NCBI GenBank assembly: GCA_963854835.1
Contig: OY978530.1
Span: 11,744,109 to 11,808,108, forward strand
DNA from: Megamerina dolium
Taxonomy: Eukaryota > Arthropoda > Insecta > Diptera > Megamerinidae
Direction: 5' to 3'
DNA: 64,000 bases
The notes under the pieces were generated by a model. That model worked only from the letters and a program-made list of their open reading frames with translations, did not search any database and was not told the DNA's origin. Made by a program: the position numbers and the translations under genes. Each line of letters begins with the position of its first letter. Position 1 is the stretch's first letter. Positions 1 through 9,757 of this stretch are shown in pieces.

Positions 1-1
1 T

Positions 2-236
2 GGATCCCAATTAAATTTCGTCTCAGAGCGTGTCGCTGTCCAGCTGGGCATAAAACGTCAACTAGCTGACGTTGAAATTTGAGGCATTGGTGAAACTAGC
101 GCCTCAGCTCGTCATTCTATTACAACAATAATAAAATCCAACACGTCTGCTTATTCAGCTAAGCTTACATTTTTGATATTGCCACGTATTGGTGAACATT
201 GAAAAATTACGGCTTCCATCGGAACCGTTAATCGTT
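2..236 (+). pseudogene. BEL/Pao retrotransposon aspartic protease fragment (DUF1758-like)
   Basis: Frame 2 reads through phrases typical of the protease region of BEL/Pao polyproteins: GSQLNFVSERVAVQLGIKRQ near the left edge and [12 protein letters not shown] near the right. An in-frame TGA near base 86 and loss of homology before the (TA)n tract show it is dead. The rest of the element would lie left of the window. Family assignment is from recognition of this motif style; no LTR is visible. Confidence 0.6.
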
Positions 237-259
237 TGATTTTTCTTTTCTTGCGTTGC

Positions 260-261
<2 letters not shown>

Positions 262-311
<50 letters not shown>

Positions 312-319
312 TATATATA

Positions 320-394
<75 letters not shown>

Positions 395-450
395 ATGTAT
401 ATATATATATATATATATGTGTGTTTTTTTTTTTTTTTTTTTTTTTTTTT
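262..450. repeat. Compound (TA)n/(GT)n microsatellite ending in a T run
   Basis: Long TA dinucleotide tracts broken by TAG interruptions, then a (GT) block around 370-394, more TA, and a T run of about 26 at 425-450. Open frames across it encode only Tyr-Ile or Cys-Val repeats and are not genes. Tract lengths in assemblies of such repeats are unreliable. Confidence 0.95.
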
Positions 451-451
451 G

Positions 452-890
452 TATTCGAAGGGGGAATCTTTCTTAGATACCGTCCACCATAGACGGCATG
501 TACGATTCATACTGTCCGCTAAAGGTACACCTCATTCGGGACCACGCCCAGTCAGTAATATCTTACTATGCTGGACTTGCGAACCAGTACGCCTACGTAC
601 TAAACCCTTAACTCCGACCTCTATAGCTTGTTTGTGTCCTGCGGGACCGCCGTTAAGCACTACTTCGCAGGACTAAGCTGAGCTAATATGCCTCTTCAAA
701 CATCCCGTACATGGCGTTCACACAGCTGCAGTTATATTTCTCCGCTGCCACTCCTTCTTCCTGAGCTCCTTGAGAGCTATTGCAGCCCATTCTTTCATCT
801 TAAACCACACTAAACTCGATCGCAGCATATGGCTCACAATGTTATCAGGTGTTATCCTTTCATTTATTATCTTCTCTATGGTTATTCTCT
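452..890. other. Unrecognised sequence between two microsatellites
   Basis: No frame here resembles a known protein. The short open frame at 371-676 starts inside the microsatellite and has no recognisable domain. Base composition (more GC than its surroundings) suggests a fragment of some coding repeat, but I cannot place it. Confidence 0.5.
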
Positions 891-901
891 ATATATGTGT
901 A

Positions 902-941
<40 letters not shown>

Positions 942-963
942 AATATATATGTATATATATATG

Positions 964-1042
<79 letters not shown>

Positions 1043-1054
1043 TTTTTTTTTTTT
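891..1054. repeat. (GT)n/(TA)n compound microsatellite with T run
   Basis: TG/GT repeats at about 896-932, then TA repeats with scattered TATG interruptions to about 1042, then a T run. Same architecture as 262-450: a GT block beside a TA block with a terminal T run. Confidence 0.93.
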
Positions 1055-2240
1055 AATTATTTCGTATTTTCTATTTAGTTATTAATTTTTTTTTATGATT
1101 TATCTAAATTTTCTCCGCTTTGTTTTGTTGTTTTTTTGTTATTCGATTCTATTTTCTTTTATATAAGTTTATTTTTAATATTAATATTAGTAAATTGTAT
1201 ATCATCATATCATATAATATAAGGCCTAGGTTAGCTTACTTGCCTGTAACTTTTTTGTAATAAATTTATATCTACTTTATAATGTTTAATTCATATTGTT
1301 GTTGGTAAAAGTATGAGTGCTTAAAATTCCCACATTAGGGGGATCATGAAATGGAAATGGATGTAGGCTGAACTCTCGGTTCCTTTACTTTGTGGGGATT
1401 GTCCACGATTTTGTAGGCGTGCATGGTCAATCCAGGTAGGGAGGGAGCACACAATAGGCATGCCGGGTTGAACGTGACGATGAGGGGATATGTCGTGTTG
1501 TTGATATTTGTGTATGTGGTTGTGGTTTTGTTTCTGGTTTGCTATCGGTTTGAGTACCCAATGATGGTGGGCATTATTGTTCATCCATTGCCTCTCAGTG
1601 GCGGGTTGAGAACGACGCCCTAAGTACCGTAGCCAGCTGGTGCAAGGCCACTGTGGGTGTATTATAATGGGTGAACAATAATGGCTCCCAAATAAAATAA
1701 AAGTCTGCCATTGTTTTGTTTTTGGTGTTGCAACACACGGTATATTACTCTGTGGTGTGACGGCCTGAGTGTACATGTGTGTGTGTTGCAATGAGTGAAT
1801 ATACGTATGTGTGTGTACTTAATTGTGGACAGACATGGATGTACATGGACGAGGACTGAAATAACATACGGATGCATTGGTGTCGTTTATAATAATAATA
1901 ATCTTTTAACAGATGGGCATATTTTGATGGTTTAAACAAGTCATAGATTTGCACACATAACAACAATTCGATCGATTTAATATTTAGATCATTTGCAAAA
2001 ATAAAAATTACACATAACAATAATGACGTCCAACGTTTTTCAGCTGTTTTTAAATTTATAAACAAAAAAATTTTGCGAGTTTTCTTGTATACAATCTAAA
2101 AATCCCTCTAAATTTAATATGTATACAGTTAACTTTTATAAATCGTCATCAGTTAGCGCTCTTTTAGGTAGCTTGCTTAGGAGTTTTTTGGATACGGTTT
2201 ATAATAAAATCCCATTCCTTTTTTTTACGGTTTGAGGTAA
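1055..2240. other. AT-rich stretch, no recognised gene
   Basis: Frames of up to 156 codons occur on the minus strand (1321-1791), but the translation is His/Thr-rich and low in complexity, and it mirrors TG-rich DNA. There are no splice-bounded exons, domain motifs or transposon ends I can defend. Confidence 0.5.
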
Positions 2241-2245
2241 AATCC

Positions 2246-3290
2246 TTACCCCTTTGCTATCGCCCCCATTGTGTTATTGTGACGTTTTGCTTCTATTTTT
2301 GCAATTGCTGAACTTCCTGTTGCAAGTCCACTTATTTCACCGAGTGCAGTAAGTATTGGAATAATTGGTAAAAATCCTCCTACTATTGGAACAGGTATAA
2401 TCCGAGGAATAGCATCAGTTGATTTGATGGTTTTCAATTCAGGAGCAAGTGATTTTTTAGAAATTTTAATAGCTTCCTAAATACTCTCAGGTTTAAGTTT
2501 TTTCAATTCGGTGCCGTAGCTCAGTGGTTAGTGTGTTCGCCTTCTGATCTGTAGGTCGTAGTTCAATCCCCGGCTGATGCATAACAAATTTAAAATCGAT
2601 AAGATTTTTCTTTCGAATGGTACCCACCTGTCGGCAAGCAATTGGCAATTCTTCCGACAGTAACAACTTGCCATGAAAAAGCTTATAAAAGAACTCTGTG
2701 ACAAAGCTCAGAAAAAGTGATGTCACAAGTGTTCTGCCGTTCGGAACCGGTTAAAATAAGTAGGTCCCTTCTAATACTGTCCAAATTTAATAAGCACAAC
2801 AGTAATGGAAGAGAAGCTCGGCCAATGAGCCCTTTGGGGCTTTAAGTGCCACATATTTATTTATATTTATTATTCTTAAGTTTTTTCAAAATTTTTGTAC
2901 CTTTTTTTATTGCTGAAGTAAATATCTTTTTATGATTTGCTGGAGTTCTTTTCTTCTCCTTCTTAGCTAAAACGCACCCAATTCCAAAATTTTTAGATTT
3001 CTTTGTGTTTGTTACTAGCCAAGCGTTTGGGCGCTCTCCCAAACTACTGTCTTTAGATGATACTCTCTCCCAAGCTCTTTCAGCTAGTATCTTATCTGCT
3101 ATATGACATTTGGATAAATCTTTGGTCTGTGAGTATGCAATATCGTGTTCTCTACAAGCGGTGTCTAGCGAGTATTAATCTCGATCACATCTTTTTAGAA
3201 GTTCTTTCAATTTGGTTCCCGGTCCGTAAAATTGATATACAGGCCAATGTAGCTCGATTGGTAAAGAGTTTATAACGTTATTAAGTAGTC
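2246..3290 (-). pseudogene. Polinton/Maverick PLA2-like and pX-like virion protein gene, SINE-interrupted
   Basis: Read on the minus strand from about 3290. The frame shows a phospholipase A2-like core motif (CREHDIAYS, near 3135-3161), then a basic region with lysine clusters (2857-3040). After the SINE at 2507-2875 comes a hydrophobic glycine-rich tail with GGFLPIIPI (about 2360-2390). A PLA2-like domain followed by a basic segment and a GGFLP tail is an arrangement I associate with Polinton/Maverick elements of insects, where it is thought to be a minor capsid or membrane-penetration protein. There is a stop codon between the start of the PLA2 region and the CREHD motif, and the SINE splits the frame, so it is inactive. 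It points away from the ATPase at 3485-4080, with which it would share an upstream region. Confidence 0.65.
2507..2875 (+). mobile_element. tRNA-derived SINE, full-length copy with 14-bp target duplication
   Basis: The 5' head is tRNA-like: an A-box-like TAGCTCAGTGGTTAG (about 2517-2531) and a B-box-like GTTCAATCCCC (2561-2571), the internal RNA polymerase III promoter parts. A tRNA-unrelated body and an AT-rich 3' tail (TTTATTTATATTTATTATT) follow. TTAAGTTTTTTCAA occurs exactly on both sides (2493-2506 and 2876-2889), so the ends are defined by the target-site duplication. Other copies are at 26402-26766 and 27048-27412 (reverse) and in fragments at 37851-38064 and 62731-62785. It was inserted by a LINE partner in trans and has no coding capacity. 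Confidence 0.88.
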
Positions 3291-3484
3291 CACTTCCACT
3301 AACTGATTATTTATTAATTCGTTTTGAATAATTAAGAACCATTATATTAATTTTGTAATCATATGTATAAAAACGATGACGTTTATTGATTGACTGTGAA
3401 AAATATAAATTTTTCTTTACAGCTTATACATTTAAATGTAATAAAACAAGTGTTGTCATATCAGTTATAGTGATTGTTGTGAAG

Positions 3485-4080
3485 ATGCGTTTCACAAAGC
3501 AACAAAAAAATATTGTTATAAAAAATCTTTACTTTAAAGTAACACACATAGTTCATTGTTACCAAACACTGTAAGAGCATTAATAGTTGGACCATCAAAT
3601 TGTGGAAAGACAAACGTCATGCTGAGTTTAATAGAAAGCGCAAATAGATTAAGATTTAAAAACATATATTTATATTCAGTCATTACATCAACCAAAATAT
3701 CAATATTTGAGAAAATTAATTAAGCCCACCAAAGGGATGGGCTTTTATACATTCTCTGAAAATGATAATGTGTTACCACCCGATGAAGCAAAAAGTAATT
3801 CAATAATTATATTTGATGATATCGCTTGTGAGAAACAAAAAAATATAAGATCATATTTCTGTATGGGTCGCCATCAGAACATAGATAGTTTTTATTTATG
3901 TCAAACATATACAAGAATACCTAAACATTTAATACGTGATTATCTAACATGATTATTATGTTTAAACAAGATGGTTTAAATATGAAGCATATTCACAATG
4001 ATCATGTAGGTGCAGATATAAGTTTTGATAAGTTTACAGATATGTGTGGAGAATGGTGGCAGATATCAAAAATGATTTAA
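3485..4080 (+). pseudogene. Polinton/Maverick FtsK/A32-like packaging ATPase, frameshifted
   Basis: A Walker A motif, VGPSNCGKTNV, is encoded near 3582-3614 and a Walker B-like stretch, IIIFDDIAC, near 3806-3832. Both are characteristic of the poxvirus A32-like genome packaging ATPases carried by Polintons. The likely start is ATG at 3485 (MRFTKQQ). At least three breaks occur: between the start and the Walker A frame, a stop after EKIN near 3721, and a shift near 3950, after which the frame resumes to a TGA near 4079. The neighbours (PLA2-like gene to the left, conserved gene at 4247 to the right) are consistent with one degraded Polinton. Confidence 0.75.
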
Positions 4081-4135
4081 CGTTTTTATTCATCTATAAA
4101 AGTTCAATTATTTGACAATCAACTTTAGTACATTA

Positions 4136-4235
4136 GACCAGACCTGATCTGATCTGATACTACCAGACCTGATCTGATCTGATGCTACCAGACCTGATCT
4201 GATCTGATGCTACCAGACCTGAACTGATCTGATCT
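4136..4235. repeat. 25-bp minisatellite, four units
   Basis: Four tandem units of ACCAGACCTGATCTGATCTG plus five more bases, each itself built of GATCT repeats. Units 1-3 are nearly identical and unit 4 is diverged (CTGAACTG). It lies between the ATPase and the next Polinton gene, where a short intergenic spacer is expected. Confidence 0.9.
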
Positions 4236-4246
4236 AATCATAAAAC

Positions 4247-4716
4247 ATGAATGAACAAGTTAAGAGAAATATTATATGGAGCAGAAAAGATCTCAAGCGA
4301 AAATTACTTCGTTAAAATTAGGAAAATTAAATGCACTGGATAATCTGGAGAGAACTTTTTCACCTATAACAAAACCATTAAGATAATTAGTTTCGAGTAC
4401 CAAAAAAAAATGAAGTAGATAAGAAGGATGAAAATAAAATAGACAACTCTATTAAAGATAAAGTTTATCAGAAATTTGAAAAATAGCGTCAAGTACACCA
4501 ATAATAAAAGCAATAAACCAACAACTTCTACAAGCTATACTTTTGATGGTGATGAAGATGACGATGCCGATGATAACAATGAAACGAGTAGCGATCAATA
4601 TGATACTGTAAATAGCGATCAACCAACCTTGTAATTAGAGTTATCAATTTTAAATCAAGATAAAAAGTTGGATAAGTCTTGTGGTCCTCATAAGGATTCA
4701 AGAAGAAACTGGAAAT
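4247..4716 (+). pseudogene. Truncated Polinton conserved gene (5' part)
   Basis: Starts at ATG 4247 (MNEQVKRNI) and is almost co-linear with the reverse complement of 16190-16620, the matching part of the other Polinton remnant. It has several in-frame stops and an Asp-rich acidic patch (GATGAAGATGACGATG region near 4552). It ends abruptly at about 4716 where the 0.4-kb repeat begins, so the domain corresponding to the YWDDPNE region of the other copy is missing. Confidence 0.65.
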
Positions 4717-5114
4717 ACCGAATTACTGCCTGCACGACTACAAGAGCACTCGTTCGGATAGCAAGCTATTCGAACTGGCCGATTCAAAAATTTTAGCAAG
4801 ATCGTTTCAACTAGTATGTCTAGTCATGACTTACTCGATCAAGCATTAATTTTCTTTATTACCTTTTTTGCTGATCCTTTACGTTGGCATTTCATTTATA
4901 AGGCACTTAGGAATTATGTAGTACAAATTTCCTATGATACTACATTTTACGTTCAATGAAAATTTATTTGATTGCTTCTTCTTTCTCTGTCGTCACAGTG
5001 ACTGACTACACAAGTATGTGTATGTGTGTCCACATCTTCTGATATTATTCTATGACGACAATATGGAGAAGAAGAAGAATCAAATGAATTTCTCTATGAT
5101 ACGTATATTTGCTA
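4717..5114 (+). repeat. 0.4-kb dispersed repeat, copy 1 (possible Polinton terminal repeat)
   Basis: From CGAATTACTGCCTGCACG onward this matches 14165-14580 in the same orientation with few differences. One is a gap of about 20 bp near 4890, where the second copy has extra sequence. It is cut at 5114 by RTE copy 1. The second copy continues into Polinton integrase sequence, which suggests this is the terminal (TIR-side) part of a Polinton. No inverted partner is visible in the window, so the TIR idea is inference. Confidence 0.7.
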
Positions 5115-8100
5115 GGTGGTCTGGTGGTGTTTTCGCAAGGTAACGTGTCTAACTGCCTCAACCAGGTGGGGCTAGCGCAATCCTTGTTGAACTCATCGCA
5201 AGTCAACTCACTGGCTGTCATGTAGTTTGATCTGAGCGCTATGTGATGATACCTTTATTTGTTAATGAGGGGTAGTCATATAGCTTGCTCTGCTTACTCT
5301 GTGATGGCGCTTTCATTATTATTAATGGGGGCCCTCCATGTGGCGACCACCGGGCAACGTCTTCCTGGCACCCGCTGGGAGGCGGCTGAAGTGAGTGGCG
5401 AAAATCTCCTCGGTTAGAGGTTGTGCGTTGGGTTTGGGACCCGCCACATAAAAAACCCCCCCAATGAAAAAAACTAAAATGCCTCGGATAAGGACTACCG
5501 CTTTTGTTGATGACCCCCGCAAACGAAAAAAGGACAATGATTTACGGATATGCACCTGGAATGTCCGATCCCTTTATAGGGAGGGTGCCTCTATCCAGCT
5601 GGTTTATGTCCTCGAAAAATACAGAGCTGACATCACCGCTCTCCAGGAAATGCGATGGACAGGACAGGGCTGCTCCAAAAGAGCGTCCTGTGACATCTAC
5701 TACAGTTGCCATGCTGAAAGGCACGAATTAGGATGTGGATTCTTGGTCAGCAAGAGACTACGACATCTTGTCTCACAGTTCACGCCTGTGAACGAACGGC
5801 TGGCCACAATTCGCATCAAGGCAAAATTTTTCAACATCAGCCTTATATGTGCCCACGCTCCGACGGATGAGAAGGACAATGTGACCAAGGAGAGCTTCTT
5901 TCAGCGCCTCGAAGAAGCTTATGACCGCTGCCCCCGCCACGATATCAAAATCGTGCTTGGCGACTTTAATGCCAGGGTGGGCAAGGAAGGTACCTTGGTC
6001 CAACTGTCGGAAAATTCAGCCTCCACCAAAACACCTCCGATAACGGAATGAGGCTGATCGACTTCGCCGCAGCACGAAACATGGTAATTGGTGGTACCAG
6101 AATCCAGCATCTCGACATCCACAAAGCGACATGGCTGTCTCCAGATAATCGTACAAGAAACCAAATTGATCATGTGTTGATTGACGGAAGGCATGCTTCC
6201 AGTGTGATGGACGTGAAATCGATCCGTGGTGCCAACATCGACTCGGATCACTACCTTGTTGCAGCTAAGGTGCGCACACGCCTATGTGTCGCAAATAACA
6301 AGAGAAGTCCCACACAGAGAAAGCTCGACGTCAGTAAGCTGCAATCACCAGAGACAGCAGATGCATTTTCCACTCGACTATCGGATCTGCTTATGCAGAA
6401 CACTCCCCCACTTGATGATACATGCGCACGGTGGACACATATATCCCACTCCATGACTACTGCTGCCGAGGAGGTAATCGGTTACTACCGGCCTCTGAGG
6501 AATGAGTGGTATGATCAGGAGTGTCGCGACGCTACCGCAGAGAAAGACGCCGCCTACAGAAAAACCCTGCGTGCAGGCGTAACGCGAGCTGTTAAGGAGC
6601 GGTATAGAGAGAAAAGGAGTGCAGAGAGACGTCTTTTCAGGCGCAAGAAGAGGGAGTTGGAAAGACGCGAGTGTGAGGAGATAGAGATGTGCACCGACAA
6701 GAATGAGACTCGAAAATTCTTTGAAAAGATCAAGCGCCTGAGTGGAGGTTTAAATCCCGGAGCCTCTTCTTGTCGTGATGGAAATGGGAATCTGGTTACG
6801 GATGTCCAGAGTGTACTGAGCCTATGGAGGGAACACTTCTCCACGTTACTGAATGGCGATGCTACGAACAATTCCGCCAGTGGAGGAGAATGCCCGATAA
6901 CCCCAATTACAGATGATGGTGTTGATGTTCCACCACCCGACTATGACGAGGTTGAAACGGCCATTTTAAGGCTGAAGAACAACAAAGCTGCAGGTGCTGA
7001 TGGCCTGCCTGCCGAGTTGTTTAAGACCGGAGGCGATGAGCTGCTCACCCGCATGCACCAGCTCATAAGCAGAATATGGTCGGATGAAAGCATGCCTGAT
7101 GATTGGAGGCTCAGTGTTCTCTGTCCTGTACATAAAAAAGGAGACCCCACAATTTGCGCCAACTACCGTGGAATAAGTCTCCTGAGCATCGCGTACAAGG
7201 TTCTATCGATCGTACTGTGTGAAAGATTGAAGCCTATGCTCAGCAACCTGATTGGACCTTATCAGTGTGGCTTCAGACCTGGTAAATCCACCATCGACCA
7301 GATTTTCACACTGCGCCAAATCCTGGAGAAGACCCAAGAAAAACAGATCGACACACACCACCTATTTGTTGATTATAAAGCCGCTTTCGACAGTCCGGTA
7401 AGGGATTACCTCTACGCAACAATGTCTGAGTTCGGTATTCCTGCAAAGCTCATTCGACTTTGTAGAATGACACTGCATAACTCCCGTTGTGCAGTGAAAA
7501 TTGGGAAGGACCTCTCCGCACCGTTTAATACCGAACGGGGTTTCAGACAAGGTGATTCGTTATCGTGCGACTTCTTCAATCTTATTATGGAGAAAATAAT
7601 ACGAGCTGCTGATCTACGACATAATGGCACTATCTTCAACAAAAGTGTCATGCTGTTAGCGTATGCCGACGATATTGACATAATCGGCATGAACACGCGA
7701 GCAGTCAGTGCAGCATTCTCAGAGTTGGAAAGAGAGTCGCGTCGGATGGGTCTCACGGTGAACGAGGGCAAGACGAAGTATCTAGTGTCAACAAACAAAG
7801 AGTCCCGGCGTCTTGGACAGCACGTCACTGTTGACAACTACGCTTTTGAAGTAGTAAGGGACTTTGTCTATCTTGGAACCAGCATTAACAGCAGTAATGA
7901 CGTCAGCTTGGAGATCATGCGTAGGATAACTCTTGCTAACAGGTGTTACTTTGGGCTGGGTACGCAATTGAGAAGTCGAGCCCTCTCTCGAAGAACGAAA
8001 ACTACACTCTACAAGTCTCTCATCATGCCAGTCCTAACATATGGCGCTGAAGCCTGGACAATTTCCACCTCGGATGAGCGAATACTTGGAGTTTTCGAGA

Positions 8101-8489
8101 GAAAAGTCCTACGAAAGATCTTTGGACCTATCTGCGTTGGTGGCGAGTACCGAATATGGTACAACGATGAGCTGTACGAGCTGTATGCCGATATTGACAT
8201 AGTAAAGCGCATCAAAATCCAGCGGCTGCGCTGGCTAGGTCATGTCGAGCGAATGGAAGAACACGCTCCAGCTAAGAAGGTGTTATATTCGGAACCCGCT
8301 GGAGGACGACGCAAAAGAGGAAGACCAAACCTCCGGTGGAAAGACCAAGTACTGGAGAACCTGACGGCGCTTGGGATTTCTAACTGGCGCCAGCTAGCGA
8401 AGAACAGAGATGGCTGGCGAAGCATGTTATTTTCGGCCTAAATCGATATTCGGTTGTTATGGCCACATAAGTAAGTAAGTAAGTAAGTA
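5115..8489 (+). mobile_element. RTE-type non-LTR retrotransposon, copy 1
   Basis: Starts with GGTGGTCTGGTGGTG, shared exactly with the 5' ends of the copies at 17879 and (reverse) 47113, and ends with a tetranucleotide tail (AAGT)n at about 8468-8489. Full length, 3.37 kb. A single-frame apurinic-like endonuclease plus reverse transcriptase and a short simple-repeat tail without poly(A) fit the RTE clade. No convincing target duplication is seen: the left flank is the 0.4-kb repeat and the right flank is a truncated mariner. Confidence 0.9.
5464..8441 (+). pseudogene. RTE endonuclease-reverse transcriptase, one frameshift
   Basis: The endonuclease domain runs from about residue 28 (ICTWNVRSL) through LQEMRWTG, GDFNARVG and SDHYLV. 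The reverse transcriptase has NYRGISLLS, a palm motif FVDYKAAFD and the catalytic YADDIDI (near 7660-7680). The C-terminus, RLRWLGHVERM followed by NWRQLAKNRDGWR, is typical of RTE proteins. One base is missing at about 5988 (ACCTTGG against ACCTTTGG in copy 2), splitting the frame into 195 codons and a 797-codon remainder that restarts at 6048. Otherwise the frame is open, so this copy is young but dead. The role would be target-primed reverse transcription of its own RNA. Confidence 0.9.
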
Positions 8490-9259
8490 TCTAACCGGTG
8501 CGTTGTTTTGAAGAAAGAGCACTTATTTCTTCGTTAAATGTGGTCGTTTTTTCTTGATTGCATCATTCAATTGATCCAATAATGCACGATAATACTTTCC
8601 TGTGATTGTGGATCCTTTTTCAAAATAATCGACAATCAATATTCCGAGTGAATCCCAAAATACAGTGGCCATAACCTTGCCAGCCGATTTCACTGCCTTC
8701 GCCTTCTTCAGAGCACTTCCACCAGCTTCCACCCATTGTTTCGATTGATTTTTGGTTTCAGGTGTGTAGTGGTGGACCCACGTTTCATCAACAGTTATTA
8801 ATCGACGCCAAAAATCAACAGGATTACGCTTTATGATGCCCAAACACCGCTGTGAAGTGGTCTCTCGAATCGTTTTTGTTCAACACTGAGCAAACGCGGC
8901 ACCCATCTTGCCGATAGCTTTTTCATATGCAAATGTTCATGCAAAATGTTGAACACACATTCATATGAGATGTTTACCATTTCAACAATCTCACGCAACT
9001 TCACTCGGCGATCATTCATAACGATATTGAGGATTTTCTTGATATTTTCTTCAGTAACCACCTCTTTTGGCCTTCCTGTTGATGGTATTGTTGCAGTGCT
9101 TGTTCGGCCGCGTTTAAATTCAGCAATCCAATATTTTACCATGTAATCTGACGGAGCAGACTCACCGTAATGTTTATCGAGCTTTTCTTTTATCTCTTTC
9201 GATGTTTTCCCTTTCAAATAATAGTGTTTAATCACTGCTCGAAATTCGCTTTTTTCCAT
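8490..9259 (-). pseudogene. mariner transposase, frameshifted and truncated
   Basis: The N-terminal paired-type DNA-binding region starts at ATG 9259 (MEKSEFRAVIKHYYLKGK). After a frameshift near 8840, the catalytic core gives VDETWVHHYTPETK, with the first Asp intact. The second catalytic position, normally Asp in an HQDNAP-like motif, reads LQNNAP near 8500-8515. A stop precedes it, and the last quarter of the protein is missing. Mariner transposases are usually about 345 residues; about 255 are traceable here. Confidence 0.85.
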
Positions 9260-9412
9260 TTTTCAAGAACCACAAAAGTTGGTTACTTCAAACGACTACA
9301 ACAAATAAACTAATCGATGAATTTGGGTGAAATTTTAAGAGCTGACGTTGGGCAGATCGCAATTTCAAAAAGTTTTTGTGGTTGTGCTGCCTTTTTCGTA
9401 CTTAGGTAGCTT
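8490..9412 (-). mobile_element. mariner-family DNA transposon, truncated
   Basis: Minus-strand mariner whose 5' part (start of transposase and upstream about 150 bp) survives, while everything beyond the second catalytic region is lost at the junction with RTE copy 1. The right boundary near 9412 is set by the TA-flanked CTAAGTACGAAAAAGGCAGC-like terminus on the minus strand and is approximate. Confidence 0.75.
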
Positions 9413-9757
9413 CATTATCAATCCGCCCTCGTATGTAAGTACATTTACATTTTAAGCATTCATATGTATATATTTATAAGAATTTATAGAAACAAATAAA
9501 TAAAAAGAAAATAATCTTATTTCAATTTTTAGCATATGATAATGATAAGTACAGTAATCAGTATTAATTAAATATAGTAGATAAATATATATACAAACAA
9601 TTCTATTCCATTCAGTGTTATTTTTGTTGTTTTTTTTTTTGTGTATATAAGAATAATATGATAAAAATAAGTTTAATAATAAATATAAATTCGTTCGTTG
9701 TTTGTTTTTATTATATATTTCCTTCGTAAATTTTTAAGCCCTGTAAATGTGCTTTGG
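9413..9757. other. AT-rich gap, nothing recognised
   Basis: Low-complexity T- and A-rich DNA between the mariner and the 3' end of the minus-strand Gypsy B element. A 3' LTR matching 13552-14160 would be expected here for Gypsy B, but none is found. Confidence 0.5.

Noticed and set aside
151..510. 119-codon minus-strand frame and its plus-strand counterpart
   Set aside because: Most of each translation is Tyr-Ile, Thr-His or Cys-Val repeats from the microsatellite.
1321..1791. 156-codon minus-strand frame
   Set aside because: Low-complexity His/Thr/Gln-rich translation without domain signal, opposite TG-rich DNA; it looks like chance openness.
2511..2585. tRNA gene
   Set aside because: The A and B boxes look tRNA-like, but the acceptor stem does not pair, the same sequence occurs in several dispersed copies with a common non-tRNA body, and a target duplication surrounds the whole unit. 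It is a SINE head.
4136..4235. CRISPR-like array
   Set aside because: Units are contiguous tandem repeats with no unique spacers, in a eukaryotic transposon context.
5322..5555. Antisense frame at the RTE 5' end (repeated at 18086 and 46673)
   Set aside because: It recurs only because the RTE recurs. It is the shadow of the 5' untranslated region and start of the endonuclease frame, with no recognisable product.
7412..7837. 141-codon antisense frame in the RTE reverse transcriptase
   Set aside because: Mirror of the conserved YADD region, repeated in all three copies; it has no independent features.
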